A stretch of DNA of 64,000 nt from Lujinxingia sediminis (GCF_004005565.1 NZ_SADD01000013.1:62001-126000), one strand, 5' to 3'. Positions 34,854-44,304 are shown, counted from the first letter of the stretch. Translations and numbers: made by a program. Notes: a model not told the origin generated them from the sequence alone.

Positions 34854-37800
34854 CTATGGGCCTGAGAGCAGTGAGGCAAAAGATGGCTGAATCGTCACAC
34901 CAGAGACGCCGGGGGCGCACCTCAAGCGTATTGGCGCTGCTCTGCGTTGCGCTGATTTCCGCCGGGGAGGCGCGCGCCCAGGAGGCGATCGACGAGGAGC
35001 CGCGCGAGGCCGACGTCGAGGTTGAGGCGCCTGAGAGCGGTGCGGATCAGGAGTCGGCTGAGGCTCCCGTCGGCTTGACCGATGGCCAGGCGGAGGCTGC
35101 TCCCGCGGAAAGTCCCCCGGAGAACTCGGTGGACGACACCGAAGCTCGGGAGGTCTTGAGTGAGCTTGAGGCCCCGCGTTCCTCAGACCCGGCGTTCCGT
35201 CAGGCGCTGAGTGACTACAGCGAAGCATACGAGCGCTACGCCACCGCCATCCAGGACTATCAGGACACCATCAACGGTATCGTGGAGGCGGAGTTCAATC
35301 GTCGGCTGGCCGAGATCAACCGTGCCTACGACTCCAAAATCCGTGCCGGCGAGGTTATTGAGCGGGAGCGACGCATCGAGGCGATCGCGTCCTTTGAGCA
35401 GTTCTTGGCCGATGTCCCCAACGATCCGGAGTACACTCCTGACGCGCTCTTTCGGCTGGCCGAGCTCCAATTTGAAAAGGCCAACGACGACTATCTGATG
35501 GCGGATGAGGCCTATCAGGCGGAGCTGGAGCGCTACGATCGCGGTGAGATCGCCGATGAGCCCGCCCCGCCGCAGAGGGACTTTCAGACCAGCGCCGCGC
35601 TCTTTCGCCGTTTGATCTCCGACTGGCCCGGCTACCGGTCGGCCGACGGGGCGTACTACCTGCTGGCCTATGTTGAGCTTCAGATGGGCCGACCGGATGT
35701 GGCGCGCGATCTCTGGGCGGAGCTTATCGTGCAGTACCCGGAGAGTCGCTTTGTCAATGAGTCCTGGCTGCGTATCGGTGAGTACCACTTTGAGTACGCC
35801 GAGGCGGAAGGTCCCGACCAGATCCTGGAGAACCTCAACCTGGCTCGCCAGGCCTATGAAAACGCCATGGACACGGAGGGTAGTGCCTTCTACTCCGAGG
35901 CGCTCTACAAGCTGGCCTGGACCTATTACCGACTGGGCGACTACCACCAGGCGATCACCAACTTCAAAGAGCTTGTCGAGTATAGCGATGAGGTCCAGCG
36001 TCGTACCGGGCGCTCCGGCGCTGCGCTACGCGAGGAGGCCGTGCAGTACATCGCCATCAGCCTGGCCGAAGAGGATTGGGATCTCGGGGAAGAGGATGAC
36101 ACCCAGGAGTTCGATCCGGACGCCGATCCGATGATGGATCGCGTGCGCCAGTACATCGCCAGCGGGCAGCCCTATGAGCGCGAGGTCATGGAGCAGCTTG
36201 CCGACTATGTCTTCGAGCGCTCGAACTTCGCCCAGGTCGTTGAACTCTACGAATACATGCTCGAGCAGTACCCGCAGCATCGCGACAATCCCAAGATCCA
36301 CGAACGCATCATCGTCGCCCTGCACCGCGATGGTCAGCCGGAGGCGGCCTTCGCGGTGCGTCGACAGATGTTGGACTATTACGGTCCGGAGAGCGCCTGG
36401 TTTGCCTACCACGAGCGCCTGGGCAACGAGGAGGCGCTGCGAGGAGCCGACGCCCTGGTGCGCGACAACCTGCTCACTGCGGCAACCTGGTACCACGAGC
36501 AGGCTCAGAATCTACGTAACGAGGCGTTGGTGCGCCGCGATCCGGCTCTGCTCGCACTCACTGAAGAGCGCTACGCGATGGCGGCCGACGCCTACGAGCA
36601 GTTTCTTCGCCGCTATCCTAATGATCGCGAAGTCTTCCAGTGGAACTTCTTCTACGCCGAGTGTCTTTACTACTCGGCCCAGTACGAAGAGGCATTCCAG
36701 CAGTATCAGGTGGTTCGCGAGCTCGACATTGCAGACAATGAGTACCAGGAGGTCAGCGCGTTCAACGCGATCAAGTCCCTGGAGTTTATGATCCGCGATC
36801 AGGTCGAGCGCGGTGAGCTGACGCCTACTGCGATGGCCGGTGCCAACATCGATCAGGCCCGCCAGGCTGCGCAGGACCTCGAAGAACAGCGGCAGTATGA
36901 TGAGTCGCGGGGCGAACAGGCGATCACCGTTGAGGGTGAGCCCGTGCCGCCGCTGGTCGAGCGTTTTGTCACGGCGATGGATCGCTACGTGGTGCTGCGC
37001 CTGGAGAACAGCGAGGATGCCTTCCTGGGGGCGAAGTTCGCGTTCCAGGCGGCCAAGGTCTATTACGACTTCAGGAATTATGAGGAGGCACGCCGGCGCT
37101 TCGCCTGGGTCGTGGAGAGCTACCCGGAGCACGAGGTGGCTTACCTCGCCGGAAGCCTGATTCTTGAGAGCTTCCGCGATGAGAACAACTACGCGGCGAT
37201 GGCCGAGTGGGCCGATCGCCTGGCGGAGGTCATTCGTGGCGATCAGGCCGAGGCGGTGCGCGCCGAGGTGCGCGAATTCCGTCTGGGCGCGCTCTTTAAG
37301 TCAGCCGAAGATCTTTATGCAGCGGAAAAGTACGAAGAGGCTGCCGAGGAGTACCTTCGCCTGGTCAACGATGCCCCCGATCACCAGTACGCTCCAAAGG
37401 CTCTTAATAACGCGGCGGTCGCCTACGAGGTGATCCGCAAGTTCGACTCTGCGCTGCGGCTCTATGAGCGTGTGTACCGTGAGTATCCCGAGGACAACCT
37501 GGCCGGCTACGCCATCTATCGTGTCGCGGTGAACTCCGAACAGTTCTTCGAATATGAAAAGGCCATCCAGCACTACCAACTCTTCTACGATCGCTACCGC
37601 GGCGAGAGCCCGCCGGAGCTCGCCGGCATGGGGTTCGATATTGAGGATCGTCGCAAGACCTCGCTGATGAGCATCGCGGTGCTCAACGAAAGCCTTCAGA
37701 ATTACGAAGCGGCAGCTCAGACCTACTCAGAATATGCTCGCGTCTACTCAAACGATGAGAACGCCGCCGACGCACTCTGGAAAGCGGCCGAGGTCTGGGA

Positions 37801-38611
37801 GAAACACAACCAGCTCGACCGCATGGTCAGCACCCTGGAGCGCTACATTCAGACCTACGGTGGCGCCGATGGCCAGGAAGACCGCGCCATGGAGGCTCGC
37901 CTTCGCATCGCCCAGGTCTATGAAGACCGTGGCGATACTCGCCGCTCCGCGCGCTGGTATAATGATGCGCTTCAGACCTTCGAGCGCCTCGGGCTGGAGG
38001 CCCCCAATTACTTTGCGGCTCAGGCCCAATTTATGCTTGTCGAGCATGAATTCCGAGAGTGGGAACAAGTCAAAATTGAGGGATCCGTGGCCCAGCAGGG
38101 GCGCATCCTTACCCGTAAGATCGAAGAGCTCCAGGAGTTGGCTGCCGAGTACGGCAAGGTCTTTGGCTACCGAAGTTTTGAGTGGACCCTGGCCGCCAAC
38201 TACCGCATCGGCTACCTGGCGCAGAGCCTCGCCGAATCCCTCTATGAGGTCCCGATCCCCTTTGATGAAGACTCCGACGAGTACTACATCTATCAGGGCG
38301 AGTTGGAGAACGTGGCGTATCCGCTGGAGGAGCAGGCGATTGAGCGCTACGAACGAACCATCGCCGAGGCGCGAAGTGCCCGGGTGGTCAATGAGTGGAC
38401 CAAGCGCACACTCGAGCAGCTCAACCGATATCGCCCGGCGGACTACCCGCTCTTTAAGGAAGAACGTCGCCTGCGCGAAGGGATCGCCCAACAGGGAATC
38501 CCTTATCTTAACGAAGACTCGTATCAGGCACGCCAGAAGCGCGAAGAGCCCGGTAGCGAAGAGGCGAGTCCCGCCAATGAGCAACCTGCCGCTGAGGAGG
38601 ACGCACCATGA
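34850..38611 (+). CDS. Giant TPR protein (GltD/AgmU-like)
   Basis: The 1253-residue exported protein has a signal peptide ending ARAQEA, an acidic linker, then TPR-like repeats over most of its length (FYSEALYKLAWTYYRLGDYHQAI, ALNNAAVAYEVIRKFDSALRLYERV). AgmU/GltD of M. xanthus gliding is a TPR protein of about 1200 residues in the periplasm, so size and context match. It starts with GTG overlapping the previous stop and ends by overlapping the next ATG, so three TPR genes in a row are translationally coupled. Family assignment needs profile search. Confidence 0.75.
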   Translation: MTMGLRAVRQKMAESSHQRRRGRTSSVLALLCVALISAGEARAQEAIDEEPREADVEVEAPESGADQESAEAPVGLTDGQAEAAPAESPPENSVDDTEAREVLSELEAPRSSDPAFRQALSDYSEAYERYATAIQDYQDTINGIVEAEFNRRLAEINRAYDSKIRAGEVIERERRIEAIASFEQFLADVPNDPEYTPDALFRLAELQFEKANDDYLMADEAYQAELERYDRGEIADEPAPPQRDFQTSAALFRRLISDWPGYRSADGAYYLLAYVELQMGRPDVARDLWAELIVQYPESRFVNESWLRIGEYHFEYAEAEGPDQILENLNLARQAYENAMDTEGSAFYSEALYKLAWTYYRLGDYHQAITNFKELVEYSDEVQRRTGRSGAALREEAVQYIAISLAEEDWDLGEEDDTQEFDPDADPMMDRVRQYIASGQPYEREVMEQLADYVFERSNFAQVVELYEYMLEQYPQHRDNPKIHERIIVALHRDGQPEAAFAVRRQMLDYYGPESAWFAYHERLGNEEALRGADALVRDNLLTAATWYHEQAQNLRNEALVRRDPALLALTEERYAMAADAYEQFLRRYPNDREVFQWNFFYAECLYYSAQYEEAFQQYQVVRELDIADNEYQEVSAFNAIKSLEFMIRDQVERGELTPTAMAGANIDQARQAAQDLEEQRQYDESRGEQAITVEGEPVPPLVERFVTAMDRYVVLRLENSEDAFLGAKFAFQAAKVYYDFRNYEEARRRFAWVVESYPEHEVAYLAGSLILESFRDENNYAAMAEWADRLAEVIRGDQAEAVRAEVREFRLGALFKSAEDLYAAEKYEEAAEEYLRLVNDAPDHQYAPKALNNAAVAYEVIRKFDSALRLYERVYREYPEDNLAGYAIYRVAVNSEQFFEYEKAIQHYQLFYDRYRGESPPELAGMGFDIEDRRKTSLMSIAVLNESLQNYEAAAQTYSEYARVYSNDENAADALWKAAEVWEKHNQLDRMVSTLERYIQTYGGADGQEDRAMEARLRIAQVYEDRGDTRRSARWYNDALQTFERLGLEAPNYFAAQAQFMLVEHEFREWEQVKIEGSVAQQGRILTRKIEELQELAAEYGKVFGYRSFEWTLAANYRIGYLAQSLAESLYEVPIPFDEDSDEYYIYQGELENVAYPLEEQAIERYERTIAEARSARVVNEWTKRTLEQLNRYRPADYPLFKEERRLREGIAQQGIPYLNEDSYQARQKREEPGSEEASPANEQPAAEEDAP

Positions 38612-39939
38612 TCAACCTGCCTCGCACCACTCGCCGTGCTCTCAGCGTCGCCGGGATCTGTCTGATCGCCATGAGCGGCTGCTCGACGAGCACGTCTCAA
38701 CCCGATGCGGCGCCTGTAGAACATGAGCTTCCCGGACCCTCCGGGGCTCAGCCCGATACGCCATCACGCTCCGAGCAGGCATCGCAGACTCGCCGACGGC
38801 AGCCTGAGCCGGCAGCAGTCGCCGGACACGTGCAGGCCCGCATCGACGCGGCGATCTCACGCGTCGAAGAGGGGGATCATGCTACAGCGATCGATATCCT
38901 CAGCGGACTCGTCGAGGAGCCCGAGGGGGGATACCTCGCCGCTTTCAACCTCGGTGTTCTCTACGATCGCCAGGGTGACGGAGAGAACGCCGTACGTCGC
39001 TACGTCCAGGCCCTACAGCTGGAGCCGGACTTCTCCCCCGCATTGGTCAATTTGAGCCGCCTCTACATACGGGCCGGGCAGATCTCGGAGGCCGATGCCG
39101 TTGCGCGGCGCATGATAGACGCTCGCCCCGACAACCTTGACCACCGTGCGGCACAGCTTGAGGTCACGATCGCGCAGGGACGCTTCGAAGATGCAGTGCG
39201 TGGCGCCCGGGATATTCTGCGTAAAGATGAACGGCACGTGGAGGCGATGTTTCAGATGGCCCGTGCCAATTTCCGCCTGGAGCGCTACGAACTCGGACGA
39301 TCGATCCTCACAAGTGCGCTGAAACTCGCGCCGGAACGCGCCGACCTATTCTATCTTTTTGGTGTCATTGAATGGGAACTCGAGAACACCGATGGGGCGA
39401 TTGCAAACTTTGAGAAGGCCGTCGACTTGCAGCCCTTCTTTCCGGAGGCCCGCAACAACCTGGCGGTTTTGCTGCACGAAGCCGGCGATTTTCCGGGAGC
39501 GATCTCCCATTTGCAGAAAGCAGTTGAAGACTTCCCTGAGTTCAAAGAGGCCTACGTCAATCTCGGCAACGCGCTGAAAGGTGCAGCGAAGTATGGCGAG
39601 GCTGAAGCCGCGTTTAACAGGGCTATCGCAATCGATGGCGGATTCGCCGACGCGCATTTTAACCTGGGGATCCTTTACCTGGAGAGCGAAGTGCCAGGTT
39701 ATGAAGAGATCGAACGTTATACGAAGGCCATCGAGTCATTTAACGCCTACCGGACTGCATCTCGAGATCGGTTAAGTGAGAGCGATCCCGTCAACGCCTA
39801 TATTAACGAAGCCAACGGCGCGATCGAGCAGGCGCGGGCACGCGAGGAGATGTTGCGCCGCCAGCAGATGCTCCAACAACAACAGTCAGAGCCGCAGGAC
39901 GGTACCGATACCAGTGAGGAAGGAGGCGATGATGCGTAA
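38608..39939 (+). CDS. TPR lipoprotein (GltE/AglT-like)
   Basis: The 443-residue product has a lipoprotein signal ending AMSGCSTS. TPR repeats run from about residue 75 to 375 (GYLAAFNLGVLYDRQGDGENAV, NNLAVLLHEAGDFPGAISHL, AYVNLGNALKGAAKYGEAEAAF). AglT/GltE in M. xanthus is a TPR outer-membrane lipoprotein next to GltD, and this gene has the same place. The C-terminal tail is Gln-rich. Its ATG overlaps the stop of the giant TPR gene and its end overlaps the next small gene. Confidence 0.78.
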   Translation: MINLPRTTRRALSVAGICLIAMSGCSTSTSQPDAAPVEHELPGPSGAQPDTPSRSEQASQTRRRQPEPAAVAGHVQARIDAAISRVEEGDHATAIDILSGLVEEPEGGYLAAFNLGVLYDRQGDGENAVRRYVQALQLEPDFSPALVNLSRLYIRAGQISEADAVARRMIDARPDNLDHRAAQLEVTIAQGRFEDAVRGARDILRKDERHVEAMFQMARANFRLERYELGRSILTSALKLAPERADLFYLFGVIEWELENTDGAIANFEKAVDLQPFFPEARNNLAVLLHEAGDFPGAISHLQKAVEDFPEFKEAYVNLGNALKGAAKYGEAEAAFNRAIAIDGGFADAHFNLGILYLESEVPGYEEIERYTKAIESFNAYRTASRDRLSESDPVNAYINEANGAIEQARAREEMLRRQQMLQQQQSEPQDGTDTSEEGGDDA

Positions 39940-40180
39940 CAGGCTCATTCTGATAGGCAGCATGGTGTTGGCCGGTGTCATAGTGACGATCGCGACGCCC
40001 GGAAAAGCCTCTGCGCAACAGGCGATCTTTGAGTTTGATGAGATCGTGGTGGAAGGCCGCATCCAGAAGCCTGAGGCCTTCTACATCATCCAGGCAGCCA
40101 ACCTCAGCTATGAGCCAGTCGATCCCAAACCAAGTTTCCTTCCGGAGCTTCTGGAATCGGTAGAGGAGGAGCCATTTTAA
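39932..40180 (+). CDS. Small exported protein (GltF position)
   Basis: The 82-residue product has a signal peptide ending KASAQQ and a short conserved-looking segment IVVEGRIQKPEAFYIIQAAN. The strong AGGAGG lies 5 bases before the ATG at 39932, and the start overlaps the end of the GltE-like gene by 8 bases. In M. xanthus the small gltF follows gltE, so the position suggests a counterpart, but sequence identity cannot be shown here. It is the last gene before a 262-base gap. Confidence 0.65.
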   Translation: MRNRLILIGSMVLAGVIVTIATPGKASAQQAIFEFDEIVVEGRIQKPEAFYIIQAANLSYEPVDPKPSFLPELLESVEEEPF

Positions 40181-40251
40181 GGGATCGTAACATCCCGTTA
40201 AGTGGCGAGTTCTCGCGGAATTCTGGCGTTGTCGAGGCGCAAAAAAGCGCT

Positions 40252-40280
40252 TTGCTGGCCCAAATTCTTTGTGTTATACC
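40252..40280 (+). promoter_or_regulatory. Promoter candidate for the motor genes
   Basis: TTGCTG and TATACC are separated by 17 bases. This is a moderate sigma-70-type match. The predicted transcript would have a leader of about 155 bases before the TolQ-like gene at 40443. The rest of this 262-base gap holds no gene I can support. Confidence 0.4.
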
Positions 40281-40442
40281 TTCTTCCCTCAGTGGGCGCT
40301 TTTAGGCAGGTCCACCGGCGCCATGGGGCGTCAAGGCTCGGCAAGCCAACAGGGTTTCCGAGACCAAAGTTCGCACGTAGGTCACTCGTTAAAAGTATTG
40401 CCGAGCAAGCTACAATCACAACACGTACGGAGGTAATCGGAC

Positions 40443-41084
40443 ATGGCTGGGATCGCTGAAGCCTTTCGCGACGGTGGGATCTGGATGTACTCCATCCTTG
40501 CTGTCAGTGTCGTCGCGCTGGGCGTGACTCTGGAGCGTTTTTTCTTCCTTTTCTTCAAATACAACATGAATGCGCAGGCGTTTATGGCTCAGATCCAGAA
40601 GCTGGTGATGGCCGATAACGTCGACCGCGCGATCAAGTTGTGCAACGCCGCGCCCTCTCGCGTGGTCCCCTACGTCATCAAGGCTGGTCTTACCCGTGCC
40701 AACAAGGGCGAGGTCGAGATTCAGAACGCGATGGAAGAGGCCGCCCTTGAGATCGTGCCCAAGGTTCAGAAGCGTACCAACGCGCTGCTGACCATCGCCA
40801 ACGTCGCCACGCTTCTGGGGCTTCTCGGTACGATTGTCGGTCTTATCGGGGCGTTCGAAGCTCTTGAGACCGCCACCCCCGAGAACCGCCAGCGCATGCT
40901 CTCGCGCGGTATTGCTATGGCGATGAACACCACCGCCTTCGGTCTTATCGTCGCGATTCCCACGATGATCTCGCACCTGCTTCTCTCCGGGGTGACCAAG
41001 AAGATTCTCGACGACGTCGATATGTACAGCGTCAAGCTTGAGAACCTCCTTGTGACCCGCGGTAAAGGCGGTCCGGTCGAGTGA
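40443..41084 (+). CDS. MotA/TolQ/ExbB-family proton channel (AglR-like)
   Basis: This 213-residue inner-membrane protein has three hydrophobic segments: near residues 12-35, 110-135 (LLGLLGTIVGLIGAF) and 155-180 (NTTAFGLIVAIPTMI). The second and third are the conserved proton-channel helices of ExbB/TolQ. With two ExbD/TolR-like genes next to it and a TonB-like transducer, it forms a proton-driven motor. In M. xanthus AglR works with AglQ and AglS for gliding, the same 1+2 composition. GGAGG lies upstream of the ATG. Confidence 0.88.
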   Translation: MAGIAEAFRDGGIWMYSILAVSVVALGVTLERFFFLFFKYNMNAQAFMAQIQKLVMADNVDRAIKLCNAAPSRVVPYVIKAGLTRANKGEVEIQNAMEEAALEIVPKVQKRTNALLTIANVATLLGLLGTIVGLIGAFEALETATPENRQRMLSRGIAMAMNTTAFGLIVAIPTMISHLLLSGVTKKILDDVDMYSVKLENLLVTRGKGGPVE

Positions 41085-41202
41085 GTAACCTCCGTGTTCG
41101 GTAGAGTGACGGGGCGCCCGCAGCTGGCGCCCCGTGCTTTCCCGGTCTGCGGCAGATAGCTCGCATCAGTAAGCACGTCTACGATTTCGTTAAGGAGGCC
41201 AG

Positions 41203-41865
41203 ATGGCTCGTCGAAAGCGTGAGGAAGTCAAGCTACCTCAAGATATCGACCTGGCGCCGATGATGAACCTGGTCATCATCTTGATTCCCATGCTCTTGCT
41301 CTCCGTCGTCTTTATGGAGGTCAGCGTCATTAACGTGACGATGCCTCTGGGCGGTGCGACCACTTCGCATCGCACGGAGCCCGAAGACGACAAACAGCCG
41401 CTCAATCTGGCGATCAGTATGACGGCTCAGGGCTTCTACATCACTGCCGCTGGCACGAAGATGCAGCCGATGCCTGGCTGTCCGACGGGAGGACCTTCGA
41501 TTTGTCTCGAAGACGACTCCGTCGATCCCGGCGCACGATTTGAGGAGTCACGTCGACTCTACGCGTCGAGCGACAAGATTCGTGGTGAAGAAGTGCTGCT
41601 GGAAGGGCTCGGCGCCTACAACTACCGCGAACTCTACAACCGTCTCTCCACCATTAAGAATGAATTTCCGGAGGAGACGACCGTCACACTGACCGCCGAC
41701 GCGGAGCTTCCCTTCGCGCTGACGACTCGTGTGATGGACGTGGTGCGCTTCCGCCTGGAAGAAGACTCGTATGATAACAACGAGGACTTCTGGGCCGCCA
41801 AGCCGCGTACGGAAGGCGATACCTATTCGATTCTCTTTGGTGACCCCGCTTTCGGTGTCCTCTAA
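41203..41865 (+). CDS. ExbD/TolR-family protein with Asn at the proton site
   Basis: The 220-residue product has the ExbD layout: a short cytoplasmic tail, one helix (residues 20-40) and a periplasmic domain. The helix begins DIDLAPMMNLVIILIPMLLL; aligned with ExbD DINVTPFIDV, the proton-carrying Asp (Asp25 in E. coli ExbD) is Asn22 here. The periplasmic domain has an inserted segment with two cysteines (PMPGCPTGGPSICLED). A perfect AAGGAGG lies before the ATG. It probably pairs with the second ExbD to form the motor dimer. Confidence 0.85.
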   Translation: MARRKREEVKLPQDIDLAPMMNLVIILIPMLLLSVVFMEVSVINVTMPLGGATTSHRTEPEDDKQPLNLAISMTAQGFYITAAGTKMQPMPGCPTGGPSICLEDDSVDPGARFEESRRLYASSDKIRGEEVLLEGLGAYNYRELYNRLSTIKNEFPEETTVTLTADAELPFALTTRVMDVVRFRLEEDSYDNNEDFWAAKPRTEGDTYSILFGDPAFGVL

Positions 41866-41920
41866 AAGAGCGTTGACTCGAAAACTCGCAAAAGAAGAAC
41901 TCATCTTACGAGTGTGATCC

Positions 41921-42532
41921 ATGGCAGAAAATCAACAAGGTGGCTTCGGTCACGACGACGAAGAGTGGATCAAGGCGCAACGTGCCCGCGAAGCTAAACG
42001 CGCCAAGAGCGCGGCTCGTCGTGGGGATGACGATGGACCCGGACTGAACATCAACTCGTTGATGGACATCCTGGTTATCATGCTCGTCTTCCTGCTCAAG
42101 AGTTACGGCGAAGAGCCGCTTAAGGCGATCGACGAGGACCTCAAGGTTCCGCAGAGTGCCTCTCAGCTCGCGCCGGAAGATGCCACGACCGTTACCGTAA
42201 CGCGCACTGCGATCCTGGTGAATGACAGCCTTGCCGTTGACGTCAAAGACGGTGCGGTCGATCCCAGCCAGAAGAGTGGCGGGGGCGAGTCGGGTATGAG
42301 CATCACACCGCTGCTCGATGAGCTGAACAGGGCGGTCGAGCAGAAGAAGAACGAGCAGCGTCTCCTTCAAGAGGATTATGTCCCGGAGGCGACTATCATC
42401 GCCGACCAGACTACGCCGCATCGACTTATGCTGGAGGTGCTCTTTACCGCATCGCAGGCCCAGCTCAACCAGTTCCGCTTCGCGGTCATCAAGTCGACTT
42501 TCTCGTCGCTGGGTGGTCAACCCGCCGAATGA
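41921..42532 (+). CDS. ExbD/TolR-family protein, Asp retained (AglQ/AglS-like)
   Basis: The 203-residue product has a long basic and acidic cytoplasmic tail (residues 1-40), one helix (INSLMDILVIMLVFLLKSYG) and a periplasmic domain. Asp49 in SLMDIL matches the proton-carrying Asp of ExbD. It lies 56 bases after the first ExbD gene. A strand with KAIDEDLKVPQS follows the helix. It presumably supplies the active Asp of the motor. Confidence 0.85.
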   Translation: MAENQQGGFGHDDEEWIKAQRAREAKRAKSAARRGDDDGPGLNINSLMDILVIMLVFLLKSYGEEPLKAIDEDLKVPQSASQLAPEDATTVTVTRTAILVNDSLAVDVKDGAVDPSQKSGGGESGMSITPLLDELNRAVEQKKNEQRLLQEDYVPEATIIADQTTPHRLMLEVLFTASQAQLNQFRFAVIKSTFSSLGGQPAE

Positions 42533-42712
42533 GGCCAGATTTAATCTCCTGCCCCTCTCTATCGGGGCATCGCCGCGAGTATTCCGGGGGGCAGGAGATA
42601 GATCGGATGGACCTCGTTGTTCAGGTTCGCGAGACTTGGCGTATGAAAATTGGTGGCTTTGACGGGGGGCTCTGAAAGCCCACCGAAGTGTCAGGCTCCG
42701 AGGAAACGCACC

Positions 42713-44107
42713 ATGGCAAAAGCATCCGGTCGAAAAATATTGCGGGTTGGATTGATCCAGAACGAGAAAGTTCTGGAAGAACGTCTCCTCCGAAAGGAAG
42801 AGACGGTTTCGATCGGATCCGACTACAAACGCAACTTGCTGGTGCTTCCGGCTTCAAATCTGCCAAAGACGTTTGCGCTTTTTGAGCCGAGCGGTGGCAG
42901 CTACACGCTTCAATTCACCGACAAGATGGAGGGGCGGGTCTCCCGCGGCGGATCGGTTCAGTCGTTTGAGGAACTGCGCGCCAGCGGTGTGGCCAAGAAG
43001 AAGGGCGACGTCTACCAGGTCAAGCTCGACGTCACGATGCGTGGACGCGTGGTGATCGGAGAGGCGACGGTTCTCTTCCAGTTTGTAACGCCTCCGCCGG
43101 TACGTCCGGCACCCGTCCTGCCGGCATCGATGCGTGGCGGATTTATGTCCAGCATCGATCGCCCCCTGGCGATGCTACTTCTTCTCTCGGCGCTGATTCA
43201 GGTCGGCTTCGTCGTCTTCGTGGAAAACCAGGATTGGCCGGTTCCCGAAGAGACGGAGTTCCGTATTCCGGATCGCATTGCTCGAATCATGGTCGAGGAG
43301 AAGCAAGACGAGCCGGAGCCCGAAGAGATCGAACTGAACGAGACGGAGGAAGGCGAAGGGAAGGAGGAAGGTGAAGCGGCTCCTCAGCCGGCTGAACCTG
43401 CTCCGAGCCGCACGCCTGAAGAGGTCGCAGACGCGCGTCAGGAGGAGCGTCTACGTCTGACCGAAGACGTCCGTGATGCTACCGTACTGCGCGTGCTTCA
43501 AGCCGATGGTGAAGGTGGGGAGTCGGCGATTGCCCGCGTAACGGACAGCCTGCGAAATCTGGGCGCGGATGAGGCGTTCGCCGGGTCTTCTCGAGTGGAA
43601 TACCAGGCCGGGGGCGGAGATCGTCTCGCGCTGGGTCGGGGAGACAGCGCGGCTGACGGCGTTGGGACGCGTGCCGATATCGGCGAGATCGGCTCGACGA
43701 AGGGCGCATCCAAGGCCAAAGGCGGTGTGGACACCGGCAAGCGCGAAGAAACGACCGTGCGTGCACGCCCGGTGCAGATCCAAAATCCCGATGATGCGAT
43801 CGGCGGCACCCTTGACCAGGCGGCAGTTTCCCGGGCTCTGCGCCAGATTCAACGCAATATTCAGGATTGCTACGAGCGAGAGCTTCGGCGCAACAACAGC
43901 GCGCAGGGGACCGTGCGTATTCTGGTCACGGTCTCGGCTGCAGGTTCTCGCGGACGGGTCAGCGACACTAAAGTAGCGGCTGACGGTGTTGGCGGCGGCG
44001 TGGGCCAGTGCGTGGCCCAGGAGATTCAGCGCCGCCTTCGTGTGCCGGCTCCTGAAGGTGGCGATTCGATGTTTACGTTGCCCTTCGTATTTTCGCCCGG
44101 AGGCTGA
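42713..44107 (+). CDS. AgmX/PglI-type energy transducer with FHA-like domain (GltG-like)
   Basis: The 464-residue product has a beta-rich N-terminal domain (about 10-130, GLIQNEKVLEERLLRKEETVSIGS) that looks FHA-like. One transmembrane helix lies near residue 150 (RPLAMLLLLSALIQVGFVVFV), followed by a Glu/Pro-rich periplasmic linker and a C-terminal TonB-like domain (ALRQIQRNIQDCYERELRR ... LPFVFSPGG). That domain matches the AgmX/PglI C-terminal domain. The layout is that of GltG of the M. xanthus gliding complex, which couples the motor to the periplasm. ATG at 42713 has GAGG about 9 bases upstream; the open frame extends further upstream. Confidence 0.85.
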   Translation: MAKASGRKILRVGLIQNEKVLEERLLRKEETVSIGSDYKRNLLVLPASNLPKTFALFEPSGGSYTLQFTDKMEGRVSRGGSVQSFEELRASGVAKKKGDVYQVKLDVTMRGRVVIGEATVLFQFVTPPPVRPAPVLPASMRGGFMSSIDRPLAMLLLLSALIQVGFVVFVENQDWPVPEETEFRIPDRIARIMVEEKQDEPEPEEIELNETEEGEGKEEGEAAPQPAEPAPSRTPEEVADARQEERLRLTEDVRDATVLRVLQADGEGGESAIARVTDSLRNLGADEAFAGSSRVEYQAGGGDRLALGRGDSAADGVGTRADIGEIGSTKGASKAKGGVDTGKREETTVRARPVQIQNPDDAIGGTLDQAAVSRALRQIQRNIQDCYERELRRNNSAQGTVRILVTVSAAGSRGRVSDTKVAADGVGGGVGQCVAQEIQRRLRVPAPEGGDSMFTLPFVFSPGG

Positions 44108-44141
44108 TCGCCGGCCCGGGTTGGGGGGGGAGCGCTCATTC

Positions 44142-44169
44142 TTGATGGGGGCACCGGCGATCTTATAAT
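44142..44169 (+). promoter_or_regulatory. Sigma-70-type promoter of the polysaccharide export unit
   Basis: TTGATG and a perfect TATAAT are separated by 16 bases. The predicted start of transcription, near 44176, coincides with the first base of the folded leader at 44175. This is the best sigma-70-type match I noticed in the window. Confidence 0.65.
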
Positions 44170-44174
44170 TAAGT

Positions 44175-44280
44175 GGAGACGATCACGACGACGGGGGAAA
44201 CCCGCTTTGCTCAAGCAGAGAGTTGGGAGCCGTCGCAACCGGTCGGGCAGCGCAACGTTGGTGTGCAGTGATGTGTCTCC
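44175..44280 (+). ncRNA. Structured leader RNA, riboswitch-like, class not recognised
   Basis: GGAGACGATCAC (44175-44186) pairs with GTGATGTGTCTCC (44268-44280) with one bulged G, giving a 12-bp closing helix. Inside, CGACGG (44189-44194) pairs with CCGTCG (44230-44235), enclosing a 6-bp hairpin with a TCAA loop (44205-44220). CAAC (44236-44239) can pair with GTTG (44257-44260). The whole forms a closed multi-branched domain that begins at the predicted +1 and ends 24 bases before the ATG at 44305. It does not match a riboswitch family I know. A role as a sensor of the downstream export genes is inference. Confidence 0.5.
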
Positions 44281-44304
44281 CGACCCTTGATCCCAGGATT
44301 TGGC

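Noticed and set aside
40300-40380. c-di-GMP (GEMM) riboswitch before the TolQ-like gene
   Set aside because: Some words such as GGGGCGTCAAGGC and GGGTTTCCGA recall the motif, but the third helix would be far too short and the GGCAA/TTGCC pairing is missing. A covariance-model search would decide.
44175-44280. Cobalamin or c-di-GMP-I riboswitch
   Set aside because: The leader shares short words (GGGGGAAACCC, CGTCGCAACC) with these classes, but the required conserved boxes are absent, so only a class-free structured RNA is reported.
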